61,500 nt of DNA from Niallia circulans (GCF_003726095.1 NZ_CP026031.1:3962501-4024000); one strand, 5' to 3'; positions 21,847 through 32,167 are shown, counted from the stretch's first letter. Numbers and translations are program-made. Notes: generated by a model not told the origin, from the letters alone.

Positions 21847-21889
21847 ATCCGTATAATAATGTAAAATTGTCTTTAAATATTCGGATTTT
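21845..21889 (+). promoter_or_regulatory. Possible pair of inverted PurBoxes before purR
   Basis: AAATCCGTATAAT (21845-21857, forward) and, on the minus strand, AAATCCGAATATT (plus 21876-21888) match PurBox AWWWCCGAACWWT at 11/13 and 12/13. PurR of B. subtilis regulates its own operon through such a pair. The gap is slightly longer than usual. Confidence 0.4.
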
Positions 21890-21901
21890 GGGGGTTCAGT
21901 T

Positions 21902-22723
21902 ATGAAATTTCGTCGTAGTGAGCGTTTAATAGACATGACGAATTACTTGCTGGAGCATCCTAGGCAGTTAGTATCTCTTTCTTACTTTGCAGAAAAGTAC
22001 GGTGCAGCCAAGTCTTCAATCAGTGAAGATTTGGCTATTGTTAAAGAAACATTTGAGCAAAGAGGAATAGGGACTTTACATACATTGCCAGGAGCAGCCG
22101 GTGGAGTAAAGTATCAAGTAAAAGTCAGTGATGAAGCAGCGAAACCATTTGTTGAGGAGCTTTGTGATTTGATAAAAAGTCCAGAAAGGCTTTTGCCCGG
22201 CGGATATCTATATATGAATGATATTCTGGGAAATACGACTATCATGCAAAAAGTGGGAAGGCTGTTTGCCTCTGCTTTTGCTGATACGGATATTGATGTG
22301 GTCATGACAGTTGCTACTAAAGGGATTCCTTTGGCATATGCAGTTGGAACTTATTTAAATGTTCCGGTAGTTATGGTTAGAAGAGACAGTAAAGTAACAG
22401 AAGGCTCCACGGTGAGTATTAATTATGTTTCTGGTTCTACAAAAAGAATCCAAACGATGCTGCTTTCTAAAAGAAGTTTAGAAGATGGCTCAAAAGTATT
22501 GATTGTGGATGACTTTATGAAAGCTGGCGGTACCATCAATGGTATGATTAGTCTATTAGAGGAATTCAATGCAAGCGTTGCAGGAATCGCAGTATTAGTA
22601 GAAGCAGAGGAAGCAGAGGAAAGACTAGTGGATGATTATTTATCACTAGTAAAATTATCCGGTGTTGATGTAAAAGAAAAGAAAATTTCTGTGGAAAATG
22701 GTAATTATTTCGACAAAAAGTAA
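21902..22723 (+). CDS. purR: Purine operon repressor PurR
   Basis: A 273-residue repressor. The N-terminal winged-helix (about residues 1-75, '[20 protein letters not shown]' to '[13 protein letters not shown]') binds PurBoxes; the C-terminal phosphoribosyltransferase-like domain has the PRPP loop '[12 protein letters not shown]' (about 200-211) that senses PRPP. It represses purine synthesis genes when PRPP is low. ATG 21902 lies 4-5 bp behind a G-rich ribosome site. ridA follows after 20 bp. Confidence 0.96.
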   Translation: MKFRRSERLIDMTNYLLEHPRQLVSLSYFAEKYGAAKSSISEDLAIVKETFEQRGIGTLHTLPGAAGGVKYQVKVSDEAAKPFVEELCDLIKSPERLLPGGYLYMNDILGNTTIMQKVGRLFASAFADTDIDVVMTVATKGIPLAYAVGTYLNVPVVMVRRDSKVTEGSTVSINYVSGSTKRIQTMLLSKRSLEDGSKVLIVDDFMKAGGTINGMISLLEEFNASVAGIAVLVEAEEAEERLVDDYLSLVKLSGVDVKEKKISVENGNYFDKK

Positions 22724-22743
22724 CTCTTAGGGGGAAAAGACAA

Positions 22744-23118
22744 ATGAAAGTTGTTCAAACAAGTAACGCACCAGCAGCTATCGGACCGTATTCTCAAGGG
22801 ATTATTGTGAATAATTTATTTTTCAGTTCTGGTCAAATTCCTTTAACTGCAGAAGGTACCTTAGTAGAGGGAGACGTGCAGACACAGACACATCAAGTAT
22901 TCAAAAATTTAGCAGCCGTCCTTAAAGAGGCAGGAGCATCCTTTGAAACGGTTGTGAAGGCAACGGTGTTTATTAAAAATATGGAAGACTTTCAAGCAAT
23001 CAATGAAGTATATGGAGAATATTTCTCTACACATAAGCCCGCTCGTTCATGTGTAGAAGTAGCTAGACTTCCTAAGGATGTATTAGTTGAAATCGAAGTT
23101 ATCGCACTTTGTAAATAA
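22744..23118 (+). CDS. ridA: RidA family enamine/imine deaminase (YabJ)
   Basis: A 124-residue YjgF/YER057c/UK114 protein. '[12 protein letters not shown]', '[10 protein letters not shown]' and the arginine-containing '[20 protein letters not shown]' near the C terminus are diagnostic. It hydrolyses reactive 2-aminoacrylate-type enamines. In B. subtilis yabJ is co-transcribed with purR and is needed for full PurR repression. ATG 22744 lies behind 'aggggga'. Confidence 0.96.
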   Translation: MKVVQTSNAPAAIGPYSQGIIVNNLFFSSGQIPLTAEGTLVEGDVQTQTHQVFKNLAAVLKEAGASFETVVKATVFIKNMEDFQAINEVYGEYFSTHKPARSCVEVARLPKDVLVEIEVIALCK

Positions 23119-23234
23119 GTTACTTCATAAAGGAAGATAGTCGGAGATTAAGTGGAAAAACAGAAGATTTTATCACTTTTAGGCACTTTTTCTTTATTTT
23201 ATTCCTAAATATTCTAAAAAATTTCACCTTTAAA

Positions 23235-23263
23235 GAAGGAGTTATGAGAATTCTGTTGAATTT
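23235..23263 (+). promoter_or_regulatory. Sigma-H promoter of spoVG
   Basis: GAAGGAGTT (23235-23243), 11-bp spacer, GTTGAATTT (23255-23263). This fits RNAGGAWWW-N11/12-RNNGAATWW at nearly every base. spoVG of B. subtilis is the classic sigma-H gene; the AT-rich DNA upstream (23170-23230) fits AbrB binding. Confidence 0.8.
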
Positions 23264-23303
23264 AATAACTAGATTTTATCTTCTAGTAAAGGTGGTGAAC
23301 AGG

Positions 23304-23594
23304 ATGGAAGTAACTGATGTAAGGCTACGCCGAGTTAACACGGATGGACGTATGAGAGCTATTGCCTCTATTACACTAGATAATGAATTTGTTGTTCACG
23401 ATATTAGGGTAATTGACGGAAATAATGGACTATTTGTAGCGATGCCAAGTAAACGAACTCCAGATGGTGAGTTTAGAGATATCGCTCATCCAATTAACTC
23501 TGGTACAAGAGGAAAAATCCAGGAAGCAGTTTTGGCAGAATACCACCGCCTGGGTGAATTAGAAATTGAATTTGAAGAAGCTGGTGCTTCCTAA
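23304..23594 (+). CDS. spoVG: Septation/RNA-binding regulator SpoVG
   Basis: A 96-residue protein identical in pattern to SpoVG: '[19 protein letters not shown]', '[18 protein letters not shown]', 'FRDIAHPIN'. It affects asymmetric septation, spore cortex formation and, in relatives, binds RNA and DNA. I chose ATG 23304 behind AAAGGTGGTG; the longer frame begins inside the sigma-H promoter. Expression is expected at the start of stationary phase, repressed by AbrB (known from B. subtilis). Confidence 0.97.
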   Translation: MEVTDVRLRRVNTDGRMRAIASITLDNEFVVHDIRVIDGNNGLFVAMPSKRTPDGEFRDIAHPINSGTRGKIQEAVLAEYHRLGELEIEFEEAGAS

Positions 23595-23608
23595 AATAAT
23601 CTGCAGCT

Positions 23609-23643
23609 AGAGCCTACTTCCTAAGAGTAAGGCTCTTTTTTTA
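23609..23643 (+). terminator. Terminator behind spoVG
   Basis: AGAGCC (23609-23614) pairs with GGCTCT (23631-23636); a T7 run follows. Confidence 0.8.
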
Positions 23644-23895
23644 TTCCTATTTCTCTCCTATTTACCCCTTGATTTTCCAATGAAAACAATTAGTTCTTCT
23701 AGTATCATAAAAGAGATAAGTTTTTTTTATTTTTCATGGTTGTTGGAAGTAGTTCTCCGTATAAAAAAGGAAAATGTTACAATTAATAAACAGCTTTTAT
23801 AAAGAAGCGTACATAAAATGTGAATCCTTCCTTGAAATCAAGAGTTATTTAAGATATATTTTTTAGTGGATAAAAAGGTTATTGGAGGCCTGTGA
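23644..23895 (+). promoter_or_regulatory. Leader before glmU
   Basis: No gene seen. The best promoter is an extended -10 TGT-TACAAT (23775-23783) without a good -35. No glmS-type ribozyme was recognised. Confidence 0.35.
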
Positions 23896-25254
23896 ATGAC
23901 AACTCGTTACGCAGTGATTTTAGCCGCAGGACAGGGTACTAGAATGAAGTCAAAACTTTATAAAGTACTTCATCCTGTTTGTGGGAAACCGATGGTACAG
24001 CACGTTGTAGATCAAGTGGAAAAGCTACAAATGGATTCAATCGTAACAGTAATTGGCCACGGTTCAGAAAAAGTAAAAGCACAGCTTGGCAATAGTGTTA
24101 AATACGTAAATCAAAAAGAACAGCTTGGAACGGCACATGCAGTAATACAAGCAAAAGATCTTCTTGTAGACAAAGAAGGAGTGACACTTGTTATATGTGG
24201 GGATACGCCTCTCATGACAAGTGAAACGATAGAAGCGCTCTTTTTACACCATGAGAAAGTAGGAGCGAAGGCAACCATTTTAACGGCAAAGGCAAGTAAG
24301 CCAGATGGGTACGGCAGAATCATTCGTAATTCAATGGGCGTAGTAGAGAAAATCGTAGAACACAAGGATGCAACGGATGAAGAAAGAAAAATAACAGAAA
24401 TTAACACAGGTACCTATGTATTTGATAATGCTCTATTATTTCAGGCTTTAGATAATGTTTCCAATGAAAATGTTCAAGGAGAGTATTATCTGCCAGACGT
24501 TATCGAGATTTTAAAACAGCAGGGAGAAACTGTAAGTGCATTCCAAACCACAGATTTCAATGAAACAATTGGTGTGAATGATCGGATTGCTTTATCTGAA
24601 GCAGAATCAATCATGAGAAAGCGAATCAATGAACAGCATATGCGCAATGGCGTAACAATTATTGATCCGACCAATACTTATATTGGAGCAGACGTAATGA
24701 TTAAAGAGGATACAGTTATATATCCTGGAAGTATGATTAAAGGAAATACTGTAATAGGTTCAGATTGTATTATTGGGCCAAATACAGAAATAAATAATTG
24801 TTCAGTGGGAAATAATACGGCTATTAAACAATCTGTTGCTCACGATAGCAGCATTGGGTCTGATGTGAATATTGGACCGTTTGCCCATATTCGTCCAGCC
24901 TCTATGATTGATGATGAAGTGAAAATTGGAAACTTTGTTGAAATCAAGAAAGCGACATTTGGAAAAGGCAGTAAGGCATCACATTTAAGTTATATTGGAG
25001 ATGCGAATGTTGGTAGTGATGTCAATATTGGCTGTGGTACCATTACAGTTAATTATGATGGAAAAAAGAAGTTTTTGACGACGATAGAAGATGGCGCATT
25101 TATTGGATGCAATTCCAATTTGATTGCACCTGTCACAGTTGGTAAGGGTGCTTATGTTGCAGCAGGCTCCACCATTACAGATAACGTTCCTTCTGAGGCA
25201 CTTTCAATTGCCCGTGCACGTCAAGTTAATAAAGAGAATTATAAACGTAAATAA
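23896..25254 (+). CDS. glmU: Bifunctional N-acetylglucosamine-1-P uridyltransferase / glucosamine-1-P acetyltransferase
   Basis: A 452-residue two-domain enzyme that makes UDP-GlcNAc for peptidoglycan and teichoic acids. The N-terminal uridyltransferase has '[19 protein letters not shown]' (about 9-27) and 'GDTPLM'. The C-terminal half (about 255-445) is a left-handed beta-helix of hexapeptide repeats with the acetyl-CoA site region '[19 protein letters not shown]'. ATG 23896 follows 'ttggagg'. prs follows after 85 bp, as in B. subtilis (gcaD-prs-ctc). Confidence 0.97.
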   Translation: MTTRYAVILAAGQGTRMKSKLYKVLHPVCGKPMVQHVVDQVEKLQMDSIVTVIGHGSEKVKAQLGNSVKYVNQKEQLGTAHAVIQAKDLLVDKEGVTLVICGDTPLMTSETIEALFLHHEKVGAKATILTAKASKPDGYGRIIRNSMGVVEKIVEHKDATDEERKITEINTGTYVFDNALLFQALDNVSNENVQGEYYLPDVIEILKQQGETVSAFQTTDFNETIGVNDRIALSEAESIMRKRINEQHMRNGVTIIDPTNTYIGADVMIKEDTVIYPGSMIKGNTVIGSDCIIGPNTEINNCSVGNNTAIKQSVAHDSSIGSDVNIGPFAHIRPASMIDDEVKIGNFVEIKKATFGKGSKASHLSYIGDANVGSDVNIGCGTITVNYDGKKKFLTTIEDGAFIGCNSNLIAPVTVGKGAYVAAGSTITDNVPSEALSIARARQVNKENYKRK

Positions 25255-25339
25255 ATAGGTTAAAAGGAAGAATAATTCGTTTAATAGATATGTTTCATTC
25301 TTCGTACTATAAGTGGAAAAAGACCAGTGGAGGTTCAGC

Positions 25340-26296
25340 ATGCCAGTTAAGAATTTAGATCCAAATTTGAAGGTATTCAGTTTAAACTCTAATCCTGCCT
25401 TAGCGCAGGAAATTGCCGATTCAATTGGAGTAGAATTAGGGAAATGTTCAGTAACACGTTTTAGCGATGGTGAAATTCAAATTAATATTGAGGAAAGTAT
25501 CCGTGGTTGTGACGTATATGTTATTCAGTCAACAAGTGCACCCGTTAACGAACATATTATGGAGTTATTAATTATGATTGATGCATTGAAGCGTGCCTCA
25601 GCTAAGACGATTAACCTAGTAATTCCTTATTATGGGTATGCTAGACAAGATAGAAAAGCAAGAGCACGAGAACCAATTACAGCGAAATTAGTTGCCAATT
25701 TATTAGAGACAGCTGGAGCAACTCGTGTTATTACATTAGACTTGCATGCACCACAAATTCAAGGTTTCTTTGATATTCCGATTGATCACTTAATGGGTGT
25801 GCCAATCCTTGGTAATTACTTCAGTCAACGAGAATTTGATGGAGAGCTTGTTATTGTTTCTCCAGATCATGGTGGGGTTACAAGAGCAAGAAAACTTGCA
25901 GAACGATTAAAGGCGCCAATTGCTATTATTGATAAAAGACGTCCAAAGCCAAATGTTGCGGAAGTAATGAATATTGTTGGTAATATTGAAGGGAAAATTG
26001 CTATCCTTATTGATGATATTATTGATACAGCAGGTACCATTACACTTGGTGCCAATGCTCTAGCAGAAAATGGAGCAAAAGAGGTTTATGCTTGCTGTAC
26101 ACATCCTGTTTTGTCAGGACCTGCAATGGAGAGAATTAACAATTCTAAAATCAAAGAATTAGTTGTAACAAACTCAATTGAATTGGGTGAAAAGAAACTT
26201 TCAGCTAATGTTATTCAATTATCAGTTGCTGATCTATTAGGTGAAGCAATTTTACGTGTTCATCAAGATCAATCAGTAAGTTTCTTATTTGATTGA
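25340..26296 (+). CDS. prs: Ribose-phosphate pyrophosphokinase
   Basis: A 318-residue PRPP synthase (class I). '[17 protein letters not shown]', '[18 protein letters not shown]', the flexible loop 'DKRRPKPN' and the PRPP/ribose-5-P loop '[11 protein letters not shown]' (about 222-232) are all in place. It supplies PRPP to purine, pyrimidine, His and Trp synthesis and so also the ligand of PurR upstream. I chose ATG 25340 behind GTGGAGGTT; the frame upstream is not needed for the family length. Confidence 0.97.
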   Translation: MPVKNLDPNLKVFSLNSNPALAQEIADSIGVELGKCSVTRFSDGEIQINIEESIRGCDVYVIQSTSAPVNEHIMELLIMIDALKRASAKTINLVIPYYGYARQDRKARAREPITAKLVANLLETAGATRVITLDLHAPQIQGFFDIPIDHLMGVPILGNYFSQREFDGELVIVSPDHGGVTRARKLAERLKAPIAIIDKRRPKPNVAEVMNIVGNIEGKIAILIDDIIDTAGTITLGANALAENGAKEVYACCTHPVLSGPAMERINNSKIKELVVTNSIELGEKKLSANVIQLSVADLLGEAILRVHQDQSVSFLFD

Positions 26297-26392
26297 TAAA
26301 ACCCTTTATATCATTCTAATTAGTCGCTTGTCTAAAAGGCAGGCGGCTATTAGTATTGTGCCTTTCTTTTAAACAGATAGTAAATTCTTTAT

Positions 26393-26418
26393 GTTTAAAT
26401 ATCTTCCATTTAGGGCAT
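26393..26418 (+). promoter_or_regulatory. Sigma-B promoter of ctc
   Basis: GTTTAA (26393-26398), 14-bp spacer, GGGCAT (26413-26418), one mismatch to GTTTAA-N12/14-GGGWAT. ctc is the founding sigma-B gene of B. subtilis. Confidence 0.75.
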
Positions 26419-26465
26419 TTTTTATATAAGAGTGTTCATTTGATAAAATAATGGAAGGTGAAATC

Positions 26466-27107
26466 ATGACAACTACTTTACAGGCAAAAAAACGTACGAT
26501 GGACAAACATTCAAGCTTAACAAAATTAAGAAATAATGGAGAAATTCCAGGTATCGTTTATGGATCAAAAGTAGAAAATACGGCTATTTCCTTGAGTGAG
26601 GCTAATTTCTTGAAAACGATTCGTGAAGTTGGGAGAAATGGCGTTATTTCACTAGATATTGATGGGGAAAATTATAATGTCGTTTTAAATGAGTATGATG
26701 CTGATCCAATTAAGCGAGGCATTATACATGTGGACTTTTTAGCGGTAGACTTATCGAAGGCTATCAGCGCACCAGTAAAAGTATCTTTAGTGGGGGATGC
26801 TGCTGGAGTAAAGGATGGTGGCGTTATGCAGCAGGCTTTACACGAAGTAACAGTTACAGCAAAGCCTAATGATATACCATCTAGTATTGACATTGATGTA
26901 ACAGAGCTTCAGGTAGGAGATACGATTACTATCGAAGATGTGAAGGGTTATGATAAAATAGAAATTAACCATGAAAAAGAGGAAGTAATAGCATCAATTC
27001 TTGCACCGAGACAGGAAGAAGAGATTAGTACAGGAGAACAACAAGAAGAAGGTATGCCGGATAATGTAGAAGGCAGAGAAACAGAGCCGGAAACAGCTGA
27101 AGAATAA
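26466..27107 (+). CDS. ctc: General stress protein Ctc (ribosomal protein bL25, long form)
   Basis: A 213-residue bL25/TL5/CTC protein. The N-terminal 5S rRNA-binding domain (about 1-92) has 'IPGIVYGSKVEN'; the C-terminal beta domain (about 95-185) follows with an acidic, Glu-rich tail (about 185-213). It binds 5S rRNA in the 50S subunit and rises under stress. I chose ATG 26466 behind GGAAGGTG; the frame's earlier start covers that site. A terminator follows. Confidence 0.95.
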   Translation: MTTTLQAKKRTMDKHSSLTKLRNNGEIPGIVYGSKVENTAISLSEANFLKTIREVGRNGVISLDIDGENYNVVLNEYDADPIKRGIIHVDFLAVDLSKAISAPVKVSLVGDAAGVKDGGVMQQALHEVTVTAKPNDIPSSIDIDVTELQVGDTITIEDVKGYDKIEINHEKEEVIASILAPRQEEEISTGEQQEEGMPDNVEGRETEPETAEE

Positions 27108-27171
27108 TCCGATTTATCAAAATGTATTCTCCCTGTACGTTTTTAGAAAGGGATTTCTAGAAAAGCAAAAG

Positions 27172-27222
27172 CAAGAAAAAGGTTTGACCGATTAGCATTC
27201 TAATGGCCAAACCTTTTTCTTG
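27172..27222 (+). terminator. Terminator behind ctc
   Basis: Long stem: 'caagaaaaaggtttg' pairs with 'caaacctttttcttg', extended by CC-ATTAG / CTAATGG around a short loop, with its T-run in the 3' arm. Confidence 0.85.
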
Positions 27223-27260
27223 TATGATATAAGTATAGAATGAAAAGCAGGGGGATTCAT

Positions 27261-27824
27261 ATGAAATTAATTGTAGGCCTTGGTAACCCAGGGAAGCAAT
27301 ATGATAGAACAAGACATAATATTGGATTTGAAGTAATTGATTTTTTATCAAGTCATTATAATATTCCATTAGATAAGGCAAAATTCAAAGGGAATTATGG
27401 AATTGGAGTTATTGGCGGTGAAAAAGTGATTTTATTAAAGCCGCTTACATATATGAATCTTTCTGGGGAGTCTATTCGCCCCATTATGGATTACTATGAT
27501 CTAGTGCCAGAAGATTTAGTCGTTATTTATGATGATCTAGATCTGCCAGTCGGAAGAATCCGACTTCGACAAAAAGGGAGCTCTGGCGGACATAATGGGA
27601 TTAAGTCAACTATTCTTCATGTTGGTACAGAAAAATTCAATCGTATAAGAGTTGGAATTGATCGTCCTAAAAACGGAATGAAAGTAGTTGATTATGTCCT
27701 TGGGAAATTTACGAAAGAAGAAATGGATATATTAGAGGGAACCATTAAAAAATGTGCAGATGCGTGTGCGCAATGGGCAGAAGAACCCTTTTTGCAAGTA
27801 ATGAATAAATATAATATCCAGTAA
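27261..27824 (+). CDS. pth: Peptidyl-tRNA hydrolase (SpoVC)
   Basis: A 187-residue Pth enzyme that rescues tRNA from dropped-off peptidyl-tRNA. '[18 protein letters not shown]' (about 6-23) contains the catalytic His, 'YMNLSGESI' the Asn, and '[14 protein letters not shown]' the Asp; 'GGHNGIKS' is also clear. It is known as spoVC in Bacillus, since a mutation there blocks sporulation. I chose ATG 27261 behind CAGGGGGA. Confidence 0.97.
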   Translation: MKLIVGLGNPGKQYDRTRHNIGFEVIDFLSSHYNIPLDKAKFKGNYGIGVIGGEKVILLKPLTYMNLSGESIRPIMDYYDLVPEDLVVIYDDLDLPVGRIRLRQKGSSGGHNGIKSTILHVGTEKFNRIRVGIDRPKNGMKVVDYVLGKFTKEEMDILEGTIKKCADACAQWAEEPFLQVMNKYNIQ

Positions 27825-27850
27825 GATAGAGAATCATCCGCTTATTTTGG

Positions 27851-27880
27851 TTATATTTACATCCGAATAGGTGAATACTA
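27851..27880 (+). promoter_or_regulatory. Sigma-F/G-type promoter of fin
   Basis: TTATA (27851-27855), 18-bp spacer, AATACTA (27874-27880): 4/5 and 6/7 to the sigma-G pattern. fin is forespore-expressed in B. subtilis. Confidence 0.5.
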
Positions 27881-27913
27881 GCAATATTAATGTGCTAGTA
27901 AGGAGGCCTAGGG

Positions 27914-28144
27914 ATGGCTATACATTATCATTGCAGACATTGTGGTGTGCATATGGGAACACTTGATGCAGAATCCATTGCAGCAAATCGCTTAGGATTT
28001 GATCATTTATCAGATGAAGATCGATCAGAAATGATTCAATATCATCAAACAGGTAATATTGAGGTAAAGTCTATTTGTGAAGATTGCCAAGAGTCATTGT
28101 CAAAAAACCCTGGCTACTATGAAAATGATTATTTGATTCATTAG
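27914..28144 (+). CDS. fin: Anti-sigma-F factor Fin (YabK)
   Basis: A 76-residue zinc-ribbon protein. Two CxxC pairs are seen, 'CRHC' (7-10) and 'CEDC' (about 56-59), with 'ANRLGFDHLS' and 'NPGYYENDYLIH' as in YabK. In B. subtilis Fin shuts off sigma-F activity in the forespore to allow the switch to sigma-G. It starts at ATG 27914 behind AAGGAGG. A terminator hairpin follows. Confidence 0.95.
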   Translation: MAIHYHCRHCGVHMGTLDAESIAANRLGFDHLSDEDRSEMIQYHQTGNIEVKSICEDCQESLSKNPGYYENDYLIH

Positions 28145-28170
28145 AGGAGATTTGGCTGTTTTTTAATTCG

Positions 28171-28204
28171 GGAAAAGCTTTGGAATAATCCAAAGCATTT
28201 TTCC
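28171..28204 (+). terminator. Terminator behind fin
   Basis: GCTTTGGA (28177-28184) pairs perfectly with TCCAAAGC (28189-28196), with A's before and T's behind. Confidence 0.85.
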
Positions 28205-28570
28205 GTTGTCTATATATTTGTTTTCTTGCGGTTAGCAGGAATATAGGCAAGATATCTCGTATATAACAACATTAAGGAGTATTTTCTTTAACCTTTTTTT
28301 AAATGATGCCATGATAAGCACGGTTCCATTCTGCTTAAGGGGGCATGAACTGAAGGATTAATAGTAACTATGTCATTAATCACGAAATAAATAGATTGCA
28401 ATCATAATTATTTCTTGTAAGATAAGAACAAATTATCAGAAATGGATGCACGTTGAAAATAAAAAGAGCTAGCGAGCAGGCAGTCATATACTTTACTAAA
28501 AAAATAAGATAAAACTAGCTCAACACCACTTTTATGGTGTCTTTTGCTTTCGAATGGGAGGGAAAATTTT
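28205..28570 (+). other. Gene-free stretch before mfd
   Basis: I see no gene. It contains a spaced inverted repeat GAGCTAG (28466-28472) / CTAGCTC (28515-28521), and directly before mfd a hairpin ACACCA (28523-28528) / TGGTGT (28535-28540) followed by 'cttttgcttt', which could be a weak terminator or attenuator. No convincing promoter was found. Confidence 0.4.
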
Positions 28571-31500
28571 TTGTTAGGGCTAAAACAATTATTTAAACAG
28601 CAAGAAGATATACAAAATGTCATTTCAGGACTAGAAGCTGGGTTACATGAACAATTGGTTTCAGGACTTTCCAATTCAGCACGTACTCTATATATGACTT
28701 CAATTTATGAAAAAACAAAAAAGCCATTACTAATTGTGACTCATAATTTATTACAGGCGCAAAAACTATACGATGATATTACCAATATTGTGGATGAAAA
28801 GGATGTTTTTCTCTATCCTGCAAATGAGTTAATTGCAGCTGAAATTAGTATTGCAAGTCCAGAATTAAAGGCTCAGCGTATAGAGGTATTGAATTATTGG
28901 GCGAAAAAAAAGTCGGGAATCATGATTGCGCCAGTAGCAGGTCTGAGAAAGCTACTTCCTCCAAAAAAGTTATGGAAGGAAGCTCAGCTAAAACTTGAGA
29001 TTGGGCAAGATCTTGATTTAGAAGCCTTTTTATTAAAGCTTGTTCATATGGGATATGTACGCTCGGAGATGGTTTCATCGCCGGGAGAATTTAGTGTGCG
29101 CGGTGGAATTTTAGATATTTATCCATTAACAGAGGAAGATCCGCTCCGGATTGAATTATTTGATACAGAAATTGATTCGATTAGAGCCTTTTCACTTGAA
29201 GATCAACGTTCGAAGGAAAAAAAGGAAAACGTTAGCATTGGACCAGCGACAGAAATTCTTTATGATGAGAATGCAGTCGGCGACTTGCTGGCTATGTTGG
29301 AAAAAGGCTTAGCCCAAAGCTTAAAGAAAATAAAAGATGAAGCGACAAAGACGTTACTGACCCAAAATATTAGTAGGGAAATGGAACAGCTAAGAAATGG
29401 GCAAAAGCCAGAACAATTATATAAATACTTATCCATTCTTTATGGAGAGCATATCAGTTTAATAGATTATTTACCGAATAACGGTTTTTTAATTGTCGAT
29501 GAAATTAGTAGAGTGCAAGAAATGAATGACACGCTTGAGAAAGAGGAAGCTGATTGGTATACAAGCTTGTTAGGTGAGGGAGAAATTATTCATGGGTTAA
29601 CCTTATCGCAGAGTATCAATCATCTTTTACATCAGGCAAAACAGCCCATTGTCTACTTATCTTTATTTTTACGCCATGTGCCAAATACTAATCCGCAAAA
29701 TATCATAAATGTTTCTTGTAAACAAATGCAGAATTTCCACGGGCAAATGAATGTTTTGAAGACAGAAATGGAAAGGTGGAAAAAAAATCATTACACCGTT
29801 GTTCTGCTTGGTAATAGTGAGGAACGCTTAGAAAAGTTAGAGCAAGTTCTTCAAGATTATGATATGGAAGTAATGATTCAAAAAAATGCTAAGAAGATTT
29901 CTGAAGGGAAAATTCAATTATTAGAAGGACATCTTCAGTCAGGCTTCGAGCTTCCTATCCTAAAATTAGCGGTAATAACAGAAGAAGAACTATTTAAGAC
30001 AAAGACTAAAAAGATATCCAAAAGAAGACAAAAGCTGACAAATGCAGAGCGTATTAAGAGCTACTCTGAGTTAAATGTTGGTGACTATGTAGTCCATGTT
30101 AACCATGGTATTGGTAAATATCTTGGGATTGAAACACTTCAAATTAATGGTGTCCACAAGGATTACCTACATTTGCGATATCAAGGAAATGATAAGTTAT
30201 ACGTTCCTGTTGAGCAGATTGATTTGGTCCAAAAATATGTTGGATCAGAGAGCAAAGAACCAAAGATATACAAATTGGGCGGTAACGATTGGAAGAAAGT
30301 AAAGAAAAAGGTAGAGTCTTCTGTTCAGGATATAGCGGATGATCTTATTAAGCTATATGCAGAAAGAGAGGCTTCTGTTGGTTATGCCTTCTCTCCGGAT
30401 GGAGAAATGCAGCGAGAATTTGAAAGTGGATTTGCCTACCAGGAAACAGAGGATCAATTACGGTCTATTCATGAGATTAAAAAAGACATGGAAAGAGAAA
30501 GACCGATGGATCGCCTTCTTTGTGGAGATGTTGGTTATGGGAAAACAGAGGTTGCAATCAGAGCGGCTTTTAAAGCGATAGCGGATGGAAAGCAAGTAGC
30601 CTTCTTGGTTCCAACAACTATTTTAGCGCAACAGCATTATGAAACATTGAGAGAGCGTTTTCAGGATTATCCAATTGAAATTGGCTTACTCAGCAGATTT
30701 AGAACGAGAAAACAGCAAAATGACACGCTAAAAGGTCTTAAAGCGGGAACAATTGATATTGTCGTAGGAACGCATCGGATTTTATCAAAGGATATCTCTT
30801 ATCGAGATTTAGGTTTATTGATTATCGATGAGGAACAACGCTTTGGTGTAACGCATAAAGAGAAAATAAAACAATTAAAAACCAACATTGATGTATTGAC
30901 GCTAACGGCTACACCAATTCCAAGAACACTCCATATGTCTATGCTAGGTGTACGTGACTTATCAGTTATCGAGACCCCTCCTGAAAATAGATTCCCTATT
31001 CAAACCTATGTAATGGAGTATAACGGTGGGCTTGTAAGAGAAGCGATTGAAAGAGAACTTGCTAGAAATGGCCAAATTTATTTTCTGTATAACCGGGTAG
31101 AAGACATTGAGAGAAAGGCTGAGGAAATTTCAATGTTGGTGCCTGACGCTAGAGTTACTTATGCTCATGGGAAAATGACAGAAAATGAATTGGAATCAGT
31201 AATGCTTGGGTTTTTAGAAGGGGAATATGATGTTTTAGTAAGTACGACGATTATTGAAACAGGAGTAGATATACCAAATGTAAATACACTAATTGTCCAG
31301 GATGCAGATCGCATGGGGTTGTCGCAATTATACCAATTACGAGGAAGGGTTGGACGTTCGAATCGAGTAGCTTATGCATATTTTACGTATAAGAAGGATA
31401 AAGTTCTAACAGAAGTTGCGGAAAAGAGATTGCAGGCAATTAAAGAGTTTACGGAATTAGGATCTGGCTTTAAAATTGCTATGCGTGATTTGACTATTCG

Positions 31501-32110
31501 TGGTGCTGGAAATCTTCTCGGTGCCCAACAACATGGATTTATTGATTCAGTTGGGTTTGATTTATACTCTCAAATGCTAAAAGAAGCCATTGAAGAGAGA
31601 AAAGGAACAATTAGTGATGAACAAAGGCAGACGATTGAAATTGACCTAGATATAGATGCCTATATTCCTGATTTTTACATTAATGATGGACAGCAAAAAA
31701 TTGAAATGTATAAACGCTTTAGAGGTGTTACTTCCTTAGAGGATATGGAAGAGCTAAGAGAAGAATTAATTGATCGTTTTGGAGACTATCCAGAAGAAGT
31801 TTCGTATCTTTTCAAAATCACAGAAATGAAGATTTATGGAAAGCAAGCAGGAGTAGAATTGATCAAGCAGACGAAGGATGAAGTTCTTATTTTATTATCG
31901 GAACATGGAAGCGATCGAATGGATGGCCAAAAAATATTTGAGAAAAGTTCTAAGTATGGTCGAATGATTGGTCTTGGTATGGAAGGAAGAAAATTAAAAA
32001 TGATCTTCCATGTAAAAGGTGTCGAAAAAGAAAAGTGGCTGAAAGCTTGCCATGAAATGGTAGAAGCATTAAATACATTTAAAAAAGAACCAGAACAAGT
32101 AACTAAATAA
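28571..32110 (+). CDS. mfd: Transcription-repair coupling factor Mfd
   Basis: A 1179-residue ATPase that removes RNA polymerase stalled at DNA damage and recruits UvrA. The N-terminal UvrB-like part is seen in 'SPGEFSVRGGILDIYP' (about 173-188). The RNAP-interacting domain starts at 'GDYVVHVNHGIGKYLGIE' (about 503-520). The RecG-like motor has Walker A 'GDVGYGKTE' (about 652), 'IDEEQRFG' (about 753) and 'QLRGRVGRS'. All parts are intact. I chose TTG 28571 behind GGGAGGG; the TTG at 28544 has no ribosome site and adds residues not in the family. Confidence 0.96.
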   Translation: MLGLKQLFKQQEDIQNVISGLEAGLHEQLVSGLSNSARTLYMTSIYEKTKKPLLIVTHNLLQAQKLYDDITNIVDEKDVFLYPANELIAAEISIASPELKAQRIEVLNYWAKKKSGIMIAPVAGLRKLLPPKKLWKEAQLKLEIGQDLDLEAFLLKLVHMGYVRSEMVSSPGEFSVRGGILDIYPLTEEDPLRIELFDTEIDSIRAFSLEDQRSKEKKENVSIGPATEILYDENAVGDLLAMLEKGLAQSLKKIKDEATKTLLTQNISREMEQLRNGQKPEQLYKYLSILYGEHISLIDYLPNNGFLIVDEISRVQEMNDTLEKEEADWYTSLLGEGEIIHGLTLSQSINHLLHQAKQPIVYLSLFLRHVPNTNPQNIINVSCKQMQNFHGQMNVLKTEMERWKKNHYTVVLLGNSEERLEKLEQVLQDYDMEVMIQKNAKKISEGKIQLLEGHLQSGFELPILKLAVITEEELFKTKTKKISKRRQKLTNAERIKSYSELNVGDYVVHVNHGIGKYLGIETLQINGVHKDYLHLRYQGNDKLYVPVEQIDLVQKYVGSESKEPKIYKLGGNDWKKVKKKVESSVQDIADDLIKLYAEREASVGYAFSPDGEMQREFESGFAYQETEDQLRSIHEIKKDMERERPMDRLLCGDVGYGKTEVAIRAAFKAIADGKQVAFLVPTTILAQQHYETLRERFQDYPIEIGLLSRFRTRKQQNDTLKGLKAGTIDIVVGTHRILSKDISYRDLGLLIIDEEQRFGVTHKEKIKQLKTNIDVLTLTATPIPRTLHMSMLGVRDLSVIETPPENRFPIQTYVMEYNGGLVREAIERELARNGQIYFLYNRVEDIERKAEEISMLVPDARVTYAHGKMTENELESVMLGFLEGEYDVLVSTTIIETGVDIPNVNTLIVQDADRMGLSQLYQLRGRVGRSNRVAYAYFTYKKDKVLTEVAEKRLQAIKEFTELGSGFKIAMRDLTIRGAGNLLGAQQHGFIDSVGFDLYSQMLKEAIEERKGTISDEQRQTIEIDLDIDAYIPDFYINDGQQKIEMYKRFRGVTSLEDMEELREELIDRFGDYPEEVSYLFKITEMKIYGKQAGVELIKQTKDEVLILLSEHGSDRMDGQKIFEKSSKYGRMIGLGMEGRKLKMIFHVKGVEKEKWLKACHEMVEALNTFKKEPEQVTK

Positions 32111-32167
32111 TGGGGACGAACTTCCTTACAGTCTTGTAATAGGAGCGTAAGTATCCCCAAACAAGAG

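Noticed and set aside
22709..22715. Spo0A-box match (TTCGACA) at the end of purR
   Set aside because: It encodes conserved codons at the PurR C terminus and no promoter lies near; probably chance.
23740..23765. TTGTTG ... TATAAA before glmU as promoter
   Set aside because: The spacing is only 14 bp; the extended -10 further on is a better, though still weak, candidate.
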